Both the position numbers and the translations under genes were made by a program. A stretch of DNA of 64,000 nucleotides, from NCBI GenBank assembly GCA_963771735.1, contig CAVYUN010000001.1, forward strand, positions 558,001-622,000. Reading direction: 5' to 3'. How positions within the stretch are numbered: position 1 is the stretch's first letter; each line of letters begins with the position of its first letter. Source of the DNA: 66-474 sp963771735 (lineage in GTDB: Bacteria > Pseudomonadota > Gammaproteobacteria > Xanthomonadales > Rhodanobacteraceae). A model generated the notes under the pieces. The model was not told the origin of the DNA, did not search any database, and worked only from the letters and a program-made list of their open reading frames with translations. Positions 21,183 to 29,615 of the stretch are shown here, piece after piece.

Positions 21183-21203
21183 GCGTTCGACGGACTGCAA
21201 ATA

Positions 21204-21220
21204 AGTACCAATATGGTACT
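21204..21220 (-). promoter_or_regulatory. Perfect dyad, probable operator of the SUF regulator
   Basis: AGTACC (21204-21209), five bases AATAT, then GGTACT (21215-21220) form a perfect 6-5-6 inverted repeat 22 bases upstream of the regulator start codon. It lies in the only AT-rich part of the region. Rrf2 proteins bind such dyads over their own promoters. Autoregulation is inferred. Confidence 0.6.
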
Positions 21221-21342
21221 GTTTAAAATCTCCAGTCGCAAGCCGCAATGACTGGACCCGCTACGCTGCTCCGTCCCACCCCACATGAAAACGAAACGGG
21301 CGCACCAAGCGCCCGTTTCTGCAACATCAATGACGACGGTTA

Positions 21343-21792
21343 TCAGGCACCCGCAACGACGTGCACCTTGACCGGCGCCTTGACGTCGGCGTGCAGCGAA
21401 ATCTCGACGTCGTAATCGCCGGTGTTGTGGATCGCGCCTTCCGGCATGATCACTTCGCTCTTCTCGAGCGCAAGGCCCTGCGCGGTGAATGCGTCGGCGA
21501 TCTCGCGCGGCCCGACCGAACCGAACAGCTTGCCTTCCGGACTGGCGTTCGCGCTGATGGTGGCGTCGGCGTTCTCGAACTTCGCGGCACGTGCCTGCGC
21601 GTCGGCCAGCAGCTTGTCGGCCTTGGCCTGGTAGTCGGCACGCTTCGCCTCGAAGGCTTCGAGGTTGGCCTTGGTAGCCGGCACGGCCTTGCCCTGCGGT
21701 ACCAGGTAATTGCGGCCGAAGCCCGGCTTGACCTTGACCTTGTCGCCGAGTGCGCCGAGGTTCTTCACTTTTTCCAGAAGGATGATTTCCAT
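21343..21792 (-). CDS. rplI: 50S ribosomal protein L9
   Basis: A 149-residue ribosomal protein with the classic N-terminal domain (MEIILLEKVKNLGALGDKV and GFGRNYLVPQGKA), a long charged connecting helix and the C-terminal RNA-binding domain with GKLFGSVGPREIADA. The ATG at 21792 has GGAG six bases ahead. It is the last gene of the rpsF-rpsR-rplI operon, separated from rpsR by a dispersed repeat. Confidence 0.97.
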   Translation of the reverse strand: MEIILLEKVKNLGALGDKVKVKPGFGRNYLVPQGKAVPATKANLEAFEAKRADYQAKADKLLADAQARAAKFENADATISANASPEGKLFGSVGPREIADAFTAQGLALEKSEVIMPEGAIHNTGDYDVEISLHADVKAPVKVHVVAGA

Positions 21793-21886
21793 GGGTTTCT
21801 CCGATTCGTTAGCGCCTCGCGGGAGACGCAGCCAGTGGACGGGTGTCCGAAGGAACAAACAACAACCGCCTCATTCGAAGCGGCTG

Positions 21887-22014
21887 TTGTGAAAAGTCAG
21901 GACGGAGCTCCTGGCCATGGATGGCGGCTTTGAAGCCCGTTCTGGTGCCACCAACCGCCGAACTACATGCAAGTACTTCGACGATTCGATCAGCAGCGAT
22001 CACGGACGATCGCA
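21887..22014 (+). repeat. Dispersed intergenic repeat, copy B
   Basis: About 128 bp with the shared blocks TTGTGAAAAGTCAGGAC, CCATGGATGGC, CCCGTTCTGGTGCC and GATCACGGACGATCGCA. It is the longest copy, with an extra GGAGCTCC palindrome near 21904. It occupies the gap between rpsR and rplI, and its end abuts the rpsR stop codon. Just outside, ACAACCGC and GCGGCTGTTGT arms (about 21860-21890) could form a stem within the ribosomal operon. Confidence 0.7.
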
Positions 22015-22245
22015 TCAAACAAAATGGTTGTCGCTGTAAGGCAACAATGCCAGGAACCGGGCACGCTGCACGGCCTTGGACAGTTGACGCTGGTAGCGCG
22101 CCTTGGTCCCGGTGATGCGGCTGGGAACGATCTTGCCGGTCTCGGTGACGTATTGCTTCAGCGTGGCAAGATCCTTGTAATCGATATGCTCGATGCCCTC
22201 GGCGCTGAAGCGGCAGAATTTGCGGCGGCGGAAAAATTTGGACAT
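22015..22245 (-). CDS. rpsR: 30S ribosomal protein S18
   Basis: A 76-residue ribosomal protein with the usual N-terminus MSKFFRRRKFCRF, the core YKDLATLKQYVTETGKIVPSRITG and the basic end RQLSKAVQRARFLALLPY. It pairs with S6 on the ribosome. The start at 22245 sits 25 bases after the rpsF stop. It is in the standard rpsF-rpsR-rplI order. Its stop codon directly touches repeat copy B. Confidence 0.97.
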   Translation of the reverse strand: MSKFFRRRKFCRFSAEGIEHIDYKDLATLKQYVTETGKIVPSRITGTKARYQRQLSKAVQRARFLALLPYSDNHFV

Positions 22246-22270
22246 GTGCGTGTCTCCGGTACGGGCAGGA

Positions 22271-22660
22271 TCAGTCGTCGTCGCGGTCGCCGCGATCGTC
22301 GTTGTCATCGTCGCGGCGACGCGATGGCTTGTCGTCCTTGTCCTTGCTCTTCATGATCAGGGACGGCTCGGTCTCGACGCCGTGCCACTGCATGATCAGG
22401 TGGCGCAGGACCGCATCGTTGAAGCGGAAGCCCGACTTGAGTTCGGCGATGCCGTTGGGGCCGCACTCGATGTTCATCAGTGCATAGTGGGCCTTGGCCA
22501 GATGCTGGATCGGATACGCGAGCGGGCGACGGCCCCAATCCTCGACCCGGTGCACTTTGCCGCCTTCGGCCTCGATCAGGCCTTTGTAGCGGTCGAGCAT
22601 GCCGGGCACCTGCTCGCTCTGGTCCGGATGGACCAGGAACACGACTTCGTAATGACGCAT
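22271..22660 (-). CDS. rpsF: 30S ribosomal protein S6
   Basis: A 129-residue ribosomal protein beginning MRHYEVVFLVHPDQSEQ with the EDWGRRPLAYPI segment, typical of S6. The C-terminus is a long Asp/Arg tail (RRRDDDNDDRGDRDDD), a variable feature of gammaproteobacterial S6. GAGGAAA precedes the ATG at 22660. The 150-base leader (22661-22810) is GC-rich and could hold the known S6:S18 autoregulatory structure. I did not resolve that fold. Confidence 0.97.
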   Translation of the reverse strand: MRHYEVVFLVHPDQSEQVPGMLDRYKGLIEAEGGKVHRVEDWGRRPLAYPIQHLAKAHYALMNIECGPNGIAELKSGFRFNDAVLRHLIMQWHGVETEPSLIMKSKDKDDKPSRRRDDDNDDRGDRDDD

Positions 22661-22810
22661 TATGGTTTCCTCATGGGTGTCGCCGCGGCAGCGCCGTGGC
22701 GGAGCAGCCTCCCGATCCGGAATCGTCGGTGAGGCGAGGGCCTCCGCGCACCTGTCGGCCGCGGAGAACCCGCAATTCTACGGGAAATCAATGCGTTTGC
22801 GCAAGCGGCT

Positions 22811-23155
22811 TCAGGCCACGTCGCCGGCCATGTCGACCGTGAAGCTTTCACCACAGCCGCACTCGCCGGTCGCATTGGGGTTATGGAACACGAATGCCGC
22901 GTTCAGGCCTTCCCGCGCGTAGTCGATGCGGGTTCCATCCACGAACGGCAAGGCCTTGGCATCCACCACCAGCCTGATGCCGTCGAGCTCGAAGACCTTG
23001 TCCGCATCGGTGACTTCGGTGGCCAGGTCGACCGTGTAGCCGAATCCCGAGCAACCGGTGCGCTTGATGCCGAAACGCACACCCGCCGCGGCAGGATTCT
23101 TGCCGAGGAAATCGCGCATTCGGGCACAAGCGGTAGGAGTGAGTTCGATGGCCAT
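22811..23155 (-). CDS. A-type Fe-S carrier protein (IscA/ErpA family)
   Basis: A 114-residue A-type carrier that moves Fe-S clusters to target proteins. The three ligand cysteines are in RTGCSGFGY and near the C-terminus in GECGCGESF. The CGCGESF ending resembles IscA more than ErpA, but the two cannot be separated safely by eye. It starts at the ATG at 23155, divergent from asnS with an 89-bp gap. It likely works with the SUF system encoded about 2 kb away. Confidence 0.93.
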   Translation of the reverse strand: MAIELTPTACARMRDFLGKNPAAAGVRFGIKRTGCSGFGYTVDLATEVTDADKVFELDGIRLVVDAKALPFVDGTRIDYAREGLNAAFVFHNPNATGECGCGESFTVDMAGDVA

Positions 23156-23244
23156 CTTGGGTATCGGTTTGTCTTGATTGCTGGGTTATTATCGCGCGTT
23201 CGCGTTTTCCATTACATGGTCCATTACGGACACGGTTTCAAGCC

Positions 23245-24645
23245 ATGGCAATCTTGAGCGTCAAACAGGCCCTCGCGGGCGGCCCGCAGGACGGCACTTC
23301 CGTCGAGGTGCGCGGATGGGTACGCACCCGCCGCGACTCCAAGGCCGGCCTGTCGTTCGTGAATGTGTCGGACGGCTCGTGTTTCGCACCCCTGCAAGTG
23401 GTGGCGCCCGCCACGCTGCCCAACTACGACAGCGACGTGCAGAAGCTCTCCGCCGGGTGCGCCATCGTCGTACGCGGCAAGCTGGTGCCCTCGCAGGGCA
23501 AGGGCCAGGCATTCGAGTTGCAGGCAGAATCCATCGAGGTACCCGGTTTCGTGGAAGATCCGGAGACCTATCCGATCCAGCCCAAGCAGCATTCGCCGGA
23601 ATTCCTGCGCGAGGTCGCGCACCTGCGTCCGCGCACCAACCTGTTCGGCGCTATCTCGCGCGTGCGCCACACCATGATGACCGCGATCCACCGGCACCTC
23701 ACCGCCGAGGGTTTCTACTGGGTCAACACGCCGATCGTCACGACCAGCGACGCCGAGGGCGCGGGCGACATGTTTCGCGTGTCGACGCTCGATCTCGCCA
23801 ACCTGCCACGCGACGACACGGGCGCGATCGATTTCCACCAGGACTTCTTCGGCCGCGAGGCGTTCCTGACCGTGTCGGGCCAGTTGAACGTCGAGGCCTA
23901 TTGCCTGGCACTCAGCAAGGTGTACACCTTCGGCCCGACCTTCCGCGCCGAGAACTCCAACACGCCGCGGCATCTCGCCGAGTTCTGGATGTGCGAACCC
24001 GAAATCGCGTTCGCGGACCTCGACGACGATGCCGACTGCGCGGAAGCCTTTCTGAAAGCCATCTTCAAGGCCGTGCTGGAAGAACGCGACGACGACATGG
24101 CGTTCTTCGCCGAACGCGTGCAGAAAGATGCCATAACGCGTCTCGAAAAATTCATCGCTGCGCCCTTCGAGCGTATCGACTACACCGCTGCAATAGCGGC
24201 ATTACAAAAATCCGGACAGAAGTTCGAATTCCCGGTCGAATGGGGCGTGGACCTGCAAACCGAGCACGAACGCTGGCTGGCCGAAACCCACATCGGCCGG
24301 CCGGTGGTGGTGATGAACTACCCGGAGAAGATCAAGGCGTTCTACATGCGCCTCAACGACGACGAAAAAACGGTCGCGGCCATGGACGTGCTGGCGCCGG
24401 GCATCGGCGAAATCATCGGCGGCGCGCAGCGCGAGGAACGGCTGGATTACCTGGATCGCCGCATGCTCCAGTTCGGCCTCGACCCCGCGCATTACCAGTG
24501 GTATCGCGACCTGCGCCGCTACGGCACGGTGCCGCACGCAGGCTTCGGGCTCGGCTTCGAGCGACTGCTGGTCTACGTGTGCGGGCTTTCCAACATCCGC
24601 GACGCCATCCCGTACCCGCGCACGCCCGGCCACGCCGAGTTCTGA
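23245..24645 (+). CDS. asnS: Asparaginyl-tRNA synthetase
   Basis: A 466-residue class IIb aminoacyl-tRNA synthetase that charges tRNA-Asn. The N-terminal OB-fold anticodon-binding domain spans about residues 15-105. The catalytic core has class II motif 1 near FLREVAHLRPRTN, motif 2 in PTFRAENSNTPRHLAEFWMCEPE and motif 3 in GFGLGFERLLVYVCGL. It starts at the ATG at 23245. It appears to be monocistronic. Confidence 0.97.
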   Translation: MAILSVKQALAGGPQDGTSVEVRGWVRTRRDSKAGLSFVNVSDGSCFAPLQVVAPATLPNYDSDVQKLSAGCAIVVRGKLVPSQGKGQAFELQAESIEVPGFVEDPETYPIQPKQHSPEFLREVAHLRPRTNLFGAISRVRHTMMTAIHRHLTAEGFYWVNTPIVTTSDAEGAGDMFRVSTLDLANLPRDDTGAIDFHQDFFGREAFLTVSGQLNVEAYCLALSKVYTFGPTFRAENSNTPRHLAEFWMCEPEIAFADLDDDADCAEAFLKAIFKAVLEERDDDMAFFAERVQKDAITRLEKFIAAPFERIDYTAAIAALQKSGQKFEFPVEWGVDLQTEHERWLAETHIGRPVVVMNYPEKIKAFYMRLNDDEKTVAAMDVLAPGIGEIIGGAQREERLDYLDRRMLQFGLDPAHYQWYRDLRRYGTVPHAGFGLGFERLLVYVCGLSNIRDAIPYPRTPGHAEF

Positions 24646-24818
24646 GCGGCAGCGACGAAACCTGGCCACCACCCGCGGGGCCAAATGAAGGAAACAGGAC
24701 TTCCGGCCCGTTCCAGCCCGCGCGACGATCTGTACACTGCATGAATTCGATTCAATAACCACGCCCCGGCAGCAAGCCGGCGACGTTCCCGCCGACGTTT
24801 TCCCGAATAACCTCTGCC

Positions 24819-25616
24819 GTGTCACGCCTGCCTCGACTCGCTACGTCCTTCCTTCCCATCTTGCTGCTCGCCGGCTGCAGCCACGCGATCAAGCTGCCGT
24901 TGCTGGGTACCCTCGACGACAATCCGCCGCCTTCGCGCGACGCGGCATTGAAGCGTCTCAAGGACGCCACACCCTGCTGCCACGCCTGGGCCGACCTGCC
25001 GTTCCACGATGAACTGCCCACCGAACCGCGCCAATTCACCCTCGACAAGTTCAGCCCGGTCGCGGAACTCGATGGCGAGCCCACGCATTTCCTGACTTTC
25101 GTGCTACCTCGATACAGGAAACCGTATCGGGTGGTATTCCAGGCCCAGCCGAGCGCTCGCCATCTGGACAGCAGTTTCCTGCTGGCGCCGACGGTCACCC
25201 TCCTCAATGCGGACTACAAGCCGCTTTCCAGCACCGATGTCACGTTGTGCGTTTACATCAACTGGCGTCCCAGCATGTCGGGCGGCTTCGGCGCCGTGAA
25301 AATCGACGACCCCAACGCACAATATCTCGTCATCAGCACATCGAAGAAGCAACTCGCCGCCACCACCTACTGGGCGCAATCGCCGACCAGCTTCAGCGAT
25401 GTCAACGTTCCTTCCGGTTCAGCGATGGCGGGTATCAAGGTGGCCGCGCCCGTCACCAGCGGGAGCTACGATGTCCCGCATGGACCGGAGGGCACGCTGT
25501 ACCTCGGCAAGATGACGCCTGCCTATGCCAGCGCGGTGGACAATGGCCTGTGCGGCAAGCCAAGCACCGGCCAGGGGCTGTTGCCTGAATTGCGCCACGC
25601 GCTGCAGAATCGATAA
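24819..25616 (+). CDS. Lipoprotein, probably MalM-like
   Basis: A 265-residue exported lipoprotein. The signal peptide ends in a lipobox (ILLLAGC, Cys at about 19). The mature part contains WADLPFHDEL, a beta-rich centre with LNADYKPLSSTD and an end with LYLGKMTPAY, similar in order to the MalM (maltose operon periplasmic protein) family. I could not confirm membership. No maltose genes are nearby. The start is a GTG at 24819, the first possible start before the signal peptide. A dispersed repeat lies directly behind it. Confidence 0.7.
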   Translation: MSRLPRLATSFLPILLLAGCSHAIKLPLLGTLDDNPPPSRDAALKRLKDATPCCHAWADLPFHDELPTEPRQFTLDKFSPVAELDGEPTHFLTFVLPRYRKPYRVVFQAQPSARHLDSSFLLAPTVTLLNADYKPLSSTDVTLCVYINWRPSMSGGFGAVKIDDPNAQYLVISTSKKQLAATTYWAQSPTSFSDVNVPSGSAMAGIKVAAPVTSGSYDVPHGPEGTLYLGKMTPAYASAVDNGLCGKPSTGQGLLPELRHALQNR

Positions 25617-25627
25617 AGCCGTGTTTG

Positions 25628-25729
25628 TGCGATCATCCCTGATCGGCGCATCGCCAAACCATTTGGCAATTGCAGTCGTTCAATGCCGCCAAGCATCAGA
25701 ACGTCCTTCCGTGGACTGACTTTCCACAA
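25628..25729 (-). repeat. Dispersed intergenic repeat, copy C (inverted)
   Basis: Read on the minus strand, this 102-bp copy starts TTGTGGAAAGTCAG, has ACGTTCTGATGC in the middle and ends GATCAGGGATGATCGCA, matching copies A and B. It follows the MalM-like gene and ends 36 bases before the SDR start. It is the only copy in this orientation, so the element is not tied to one reading direction relative to its flanking gene. Confidence 0.7.
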
Positions 25730-25765
25730 AATGCCGCTTCGATCGCCTTTACGGGAGAACACAGC

Positions 25766-26554
25766 ATGGACCTCGATTTGAACGGCCGCCACGCGCTGGT
25801 GTGCGGTGCCAGCCAGGGCATCGGCCGTGCCTGCGCGCTGGAACTGGCCGAACTGGGCGCGAACGTCACTGCGCTGGCGCGTCGCGGCGGAGTGCTGGAA
25901 CAATTGACTTCCGGATTGCCGCGCACCAAGCCGTCGCAAACACACGGTTTCCTCGTCGCCGACTCCGGTGACACCGAAACCCTGGCCGCCGCCGTGCAGC
26001 GACTCGCGGACGCGAATCCCGTGCACATCCTCGTCAACAATTCCGGCGGGCCGCCGCCGGGACCCGCGCACGGTGCACATGTCGATGCGTTCCTCGACGC
26101 TTATCGCAAGCACCTCGTCGCCAACCACGTTTTGTCGGAAATCGTGATTCCCGGCATGCAAGCCGCGGGTTACGGCCGCATCGTCAACATCATCTCGACC
26201 TCGGTGAAGGAACCCATCGCCGGTCTCGGCGTCTCCAACACCACGCGCTGGGCAGTAGCGAGCTGGGCCAAGACGCTGGCGACCGAACTCGCTCCGTTCG
26301 GCATTACCGTCAACAATGTGCTGCCCGGCTCGACCAGTACACCACGCATCGAACAGATCGTCGCCACCCGCGCACGGAACTCAGGCGTCGACATCGAAGC
26401 CATGCAGCACACGATGGAAGCCGAGATCCCGATGCGGCGTTTCGCGGACCCGTCCGAAATTGCCGCCGCGGTCGCTTTCCTGGCCTCGCCCGCCGCGGCG
26501 TACATCACCGGCATCAATGTGCCGGTGGATGGCGGGCGTACACGTTCACTGTAA
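25766..26554 (+). CDS. SDR family oxidoreductase with altered active-site motif
   Basis: A 262-residue short-chain dehydrogenase. The NAD(P)-binding motif is CGASQGIGRAC at residues 13-23, NNSGG replaces NNAG, and the C-terminal segment YITGINVPVDGG is typical. The catalytic Ser is plausible in IISTSVKEP. Where most members have Tyr-x-x-x-Lys this one reads N-T-T-R (GVSNTTRWAVASWAKTLA). It may belong to the atypical subgroup that lacks the canonical Tyr/Lys. The ATG at 25766 has GGGAGAA upstream. It begins a run of genes that may serve aminomuconate-type catabolism. Confidence 0.85.
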   Translation: MDLDLNGRHALVCGASQGIGRACALELAELGANVTALARRGGVLEQLTSGLPRTKPSQTHGFLVADSGDTETLAAAVQRLADANPVHILVNNSGGPPPGPAHGAHVDAFLDAYRKHLVANHVLSEIVIPGMQAAGYGRIVNIISTSVKEPIAGLGVSNTTRWAVASWAKTLATELAPFGITVNNVLPGSTSTPRIEQIVATRARNSGVDIEAMQHTMEAEIPMRRFADPSEIAAAVAFLASPAAAYITGINVPVDGGRTRSL

Positions 26555-26581
26555 GCAGCATTGACGATCACAGAGCAAACC

Positions 26582-27379
26582 ATGCAGCGTGTCTCTCCTC
26601 GCATCCCTGCCGTCGCCGTCGCCATCCTGCTGGTCAGCGCGTACAACTGGTCACACGCCCAGCTTGTACCGGCCTCGTCGCCGCCCCTGCAACCCGGAAT
26701 TCCTCTTCCACCCGCCCCGCCGCCGCCAATGGATGTCACGCCCAAGGTTGATCTAAGCAGCCGGGTACAACCCGTGTTTCCCGGATTCGACGCGATCTAC
26801 GCACTCGGCGGACGCGTCATTCTGGATGTGACGGTATCCAACACCGGTTCGGTCGGCGATGTAAGGGTGGAAGTGTCAAGCGGCCACTTGGAGCTGGACA
26901 AGTCCGCCATTGACGCAGTCCGCCAATGGCACTTCCTGCCCGGTGATGTCGGTGGCAAGCCGAGTGGCGGCGTGGTTCGCGTACCCATCACCTTCAATCC
27001 GCAACCTTTCGGCTTCGTTCCCCACAATCGTCTGTGGCCCGCGGCCTACGCAGAGCCACGCTATGTCGCTGACCCCACGCCCATCGCCTATTCCGCGGTG
27101 GACGCCGCCTTCGATCAGGTGCCAGCCGACACCCACCGGTCCCTCCGGGACGCGCACGCGATCGAGCAGCTTCTGGTACACGACGCGCACGGCCGGCTTG
27201 TCCAGTGGTGGATTTTCACCGACCTGCACACGCCAGACGCAATGGCGACTCGAATGGTGTTTGGTGGCACACCCGAGCATCCGGTGATCGAGGTGGCGTC
27301 GCTGTGCAACCATGCAGCGGTCTGTGCGGAACGCAAGACCGAAACGCTGCGGGGCCCCTCCTTTGCCCGTTCGCCATGA
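26582..27379 (+). CDS. TonB C-terminal domain protein
   Basis: A 265-residue protein with an N-terminal hydrophobic segment (residues about 11-25, signal or anchor), a proline-rich spacer (PPAPPPPMD) and a TonB C-terminal-like domain. That domain runs from about residue 55 to 125 and contains GGRVILDVTVSNTGSVGDVRV and a final DAVRQWHFLPG. An uncharacterised domain of about 130 residues follows. The proline-rich spacer is short, so it may not span the periplasm as true TonB does. The start at 26582 begins the hydrophobic segment. It follows the SDR gene by 27 bases. Confidence 0.75.
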   Translation: MQRVSPRIPAVAVAILLVSAYNWSHAQLVPASSPPLQPGIPLPPAPPPPMDVTPKVDLSSRVQPVFPGFDAIYALGGRVILDVTVSNTGSVGDVRVEVSSGHLELDKSAIDAVRQWHFLPGDVGGKPSGGVVRVPITFNPQPFGFVPHNRLWPAAYAEPRYVADPTPIAYSAVDAAFDQVPADTHRSLRDAHAIEQLLVHDAHGRLVQWWIFTDLHTPDAMATRMVFGGTPEHPVIEVASLCNHAAVCAERKTETLRGPSFARSP

Positions 27380-27416
27380 TCGGCGCGCGGTCGCGCAGCG
27401 AGGGTACACTTCGTGG

Positions 27417-28865
27417 ATGGAAAAACTGACGCTCGCCAACCTGATCGACGGCAAACTGCGTGCACCGGAAGGCGGCGCGTATCTTGACGTGTTCGAGCCA
27501 GCCACCGGCAAGGTGTCTGCGCACTGCCCAGATTCAGATGCGCGCGACGTCGAAGTCGCTGTCGCGGCGGCCAGGCTTGCGGCGCCAGCCTGGGCAGCAT
27601 TGCCGTCCGCTGAACGCGCGAGACACCTGCATCGGCTTGCCGACGCGATCGAAGCGCGCGCCGACGAACTTGCCCGCGAGGAATCGCGCGACAGCGGCAA
27701 GCCGGTGGCGCTGGCGCGTGCCGTGGACATCCCGCGCGCGGTCGCCAACCTGCGCTTCTTCGCCGAAGCCATCACCCAGTGGAGCAGCGAGGCGCACGTC
27801 GACGCACACGCAATCAACTACACGCTGCGGCAATCGCTCGGCGTGGTCGGCTGCATCAGTCCGTGGAACCTGCCGCTGTACCTGTTCACCTGGAAGATCG
27901 CTCCCGCACTGGCCGCCGGCAACACGGTTGTCGCCAAGCCGAGCGAGGTGACGCCGCTCACGGCGTTCCGCCTGTCGGAACTGGCGATCGAATGCGGTTT
28001 CCCGTCGGGCGTATTGAACATCGTGCACGGGCTCGGCCCCAAGGTCGGCCAGGCCATCGTCGCGCATCCCGGAATCAAGGCCGTGTCGTTCACGGGTTCC
28101 ACGCGGACGGGCGCGGCGATCGCCGCAGCCGCGGCGAGACAATTCAAGAAAGTGTCGCTGGAAATGGGCGGCAAGAACCCGGCCATCGTGTTCGCAGACG
28201 CCGACCTTGCCGATGCCAACCTCGACACCATCGTGCGCTCGGGCTTTTCCAACCAGGGCGAAATCTGCCTGTGCGGCTCGCGCCTGCTGATCGAGCGTTC
28301 GATCTACGATGATTTCAAGCGGCGCTATCTGCAGAAAGTAAAAGCACTACGGGTCGGCGATCCGGACGACGCTGCCAGCGACCTAGGCGCGATGGTATCG
28401 AAGGCGCACTTCGACAAGGTCATGGCGTGCGTCGCGCGCGCACGCGAGGAAGGTGGCACGATACTGACCGGGGGCGACGTCGTGAGCGTCCCCGGACGCT
28501 GCGCAGACGGCTGGTTTATCGCGCCCACCGTGATCGAGGGACTACCCCGGGATTGCGCCACCAATCGCGAGGAAATTTTCGGGCCGGTGGTAACGTTGCT
28601 CCCATTCGATAGCGAGGACGAAGCCGTGGCGATCGCCAACGGCACGAGTTATGGATTGGCCGCCTCGCTGTGGACGCAGGACGTTGCACGCGTACAGCGG
28701 GTTACCGCGCGCATCGAGTTTGGCATCGTGTGGGTGAATTGCTGGATGTTGCGCGACCTGCGCACGCCATTCGGCGGCGTCAAGCAATCCGGCATGGGCC
28801 GCGAAGGCGGCGTGGACGCACTCAGGTTTTTCACCGAATCGAAAAATGTTTGCATCGCGAATTGA
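27417..28865 (+). CDS. Aldehyde dehydrogenase, 2-hydroxy/2-aminomuconic semialdehyde dehydrogenase type
   Basis: A 482-residue NAD-dependent aldehyde dehydrogenase. The general base Glu249 is in SLEMGGKNP and the catalytic cysteine is Cys284 in FSNQGEICLCG. The NAD-binding segment is FTGSTRTG. The sequence character, with ISPWNLPLYLFTWKIAPALAAGN, fits the muconic semialdehyde group of meta-cleavage and kynurenine pathways. A RidA-type deaminase of the 2-aminomuconate class lies downstream, which supports aminomuconic semialdehyde as substrate. It is followed 14 bases later by a carbonic anhydrase. Confidence 0.88.
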   Translation: MEKLTLANLIDGKLRAPEGGAYLDVFEPATGKVSAHCPDSDARDVEVAVAAARLAAPAWAALPSAERARHLHRLADAIEARADELAREESRDSGKPVALARAVDIPRAVANLRFFAEAITQWSSEAHVDAHAINYTLRQSLGVVGCISPWNLPLYLFTWKIAPALAAGNTVVAKPSEVTPLTAFRLSELAIECGFPSGVLNIVHGLGPKVGQAIVAHPGIKAVSFTGSTRTGAAIAAAAARQFKKVSLEMGGKNPAIVFADADLADANLDTIVRSGFSNQGEICLCGSRLLIERSIYDDFKRRYLQKVKALRVGDPDDAASDLGAMVSKAHFDKVMACVARAREEGGTILTGGDVVSVPGRCADGWFIAPTVIEGLPRDCATNREEIFGPVVTLLPFDSEDEAVAIANGTSYGLAASLWTQDVARVQRVTARIEFGIVWVNCWMLRDLRTPFGGVKQSGMGREGGVDALRFFTESKNVCIAN

Positions 28866-28879
28866 ACGAGGGAAATTCG

Positions 28880-29533
28880 ATGGCAAGCCCGACTGATCTT
28901 ATCGAAAGCAATCGCCGCTGGTCGCAAGCGGTACGCGCCCAGGATCCGGGTTTTTTCACTAGGCTGTCCAAGCAGCAGACACCCAAATACCTGTGGATCG
29001 GTTGCTCGGATTCGCGCGTGCCCGCCAACCAGATCCTGGGCATCGACCCTGGCGAAGTTTTCGTGCACCGCAATATCTCGAACCTGGTGTTGCATTCGGA
29101 CATGAATTGCCTGTCGGTCATGCAATTCGCGGTGGACGTATTGAAGGTCGAGCACATCATGGTGACGGGCCACTACGGCTGCGGCGGCGTGGCGGCGGCA
29201 TTGGAAGGCAAACGGCTCGGCCTGATCGACAACTGGCTGCGCTACATCGGCGACACCATCGAACTGCATCGAGCGGCACTCGATATGCTGGAGCCTGCAC
29301 GCCGACACGATCGCCTGTGCGAACTCAACGTGATCGAACAAGTCGGCAACGCCTGCCACACCACGATCGTGCGCGATGCCTGGGAACGCGGGCACAACCT
29401 CACGGTGCATGCCTGGTGCTACGGCCTGTCCGACGGTCGCATCCACGATCTCGGCATGGACATTTCCAGGTTCGACGGACTGTCCGAAGGCTACGAGCGG
29501 GCCCTTGCCGGTTTGACCCGAGCCGCGGCATGA
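28880..29533 (+). CDS. can: Beta-class carbonic anhydrase
   Basis: A 217-residue zinc enzyme that interconverts CO2 and bicarbonate. Zinc ligands are Cys42 (WIGCSDSR, with the Asp44-Arg46 dyad), His98 and Cys101 (TGHYGCGG). The length and sequence match the Can/CynT2 group. The ATG at 28880 has GAGGGAAA ahead. It is tightly packed behind the aldehyde dehydrogenase. If that pathway includes decarboxylation steps, co-expression would make sense, but this is an inference. Confidence 0.93.
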   Translation: MASPTDLIESNRRWSQAVRAQDPGFFTRLSKQQTPKYLWIGCSDSRVPANQILGIDPGEVFVHRNISNLVLHSDMNCLSVMQFAVDVLKVEHIMVTGHYGCGGVAAALEGKRLGLIDNWLRYIGDTIELHRAALDMLEPARRHDRLCELNVIEQVGNACHTTIVRDAWERGHNLTVHAWCYGLSDGRIHDLGMDISRFDGLSEGYERALAGLTRAAA

Positions 29534-29615
29534 ACATTGGGGAGCGAATCGCGTCGAAGCATCGAGGCGGTCCACTGCACGACGCCAGACCATCACGCGA
29601 GGATAGGTGAATGCC

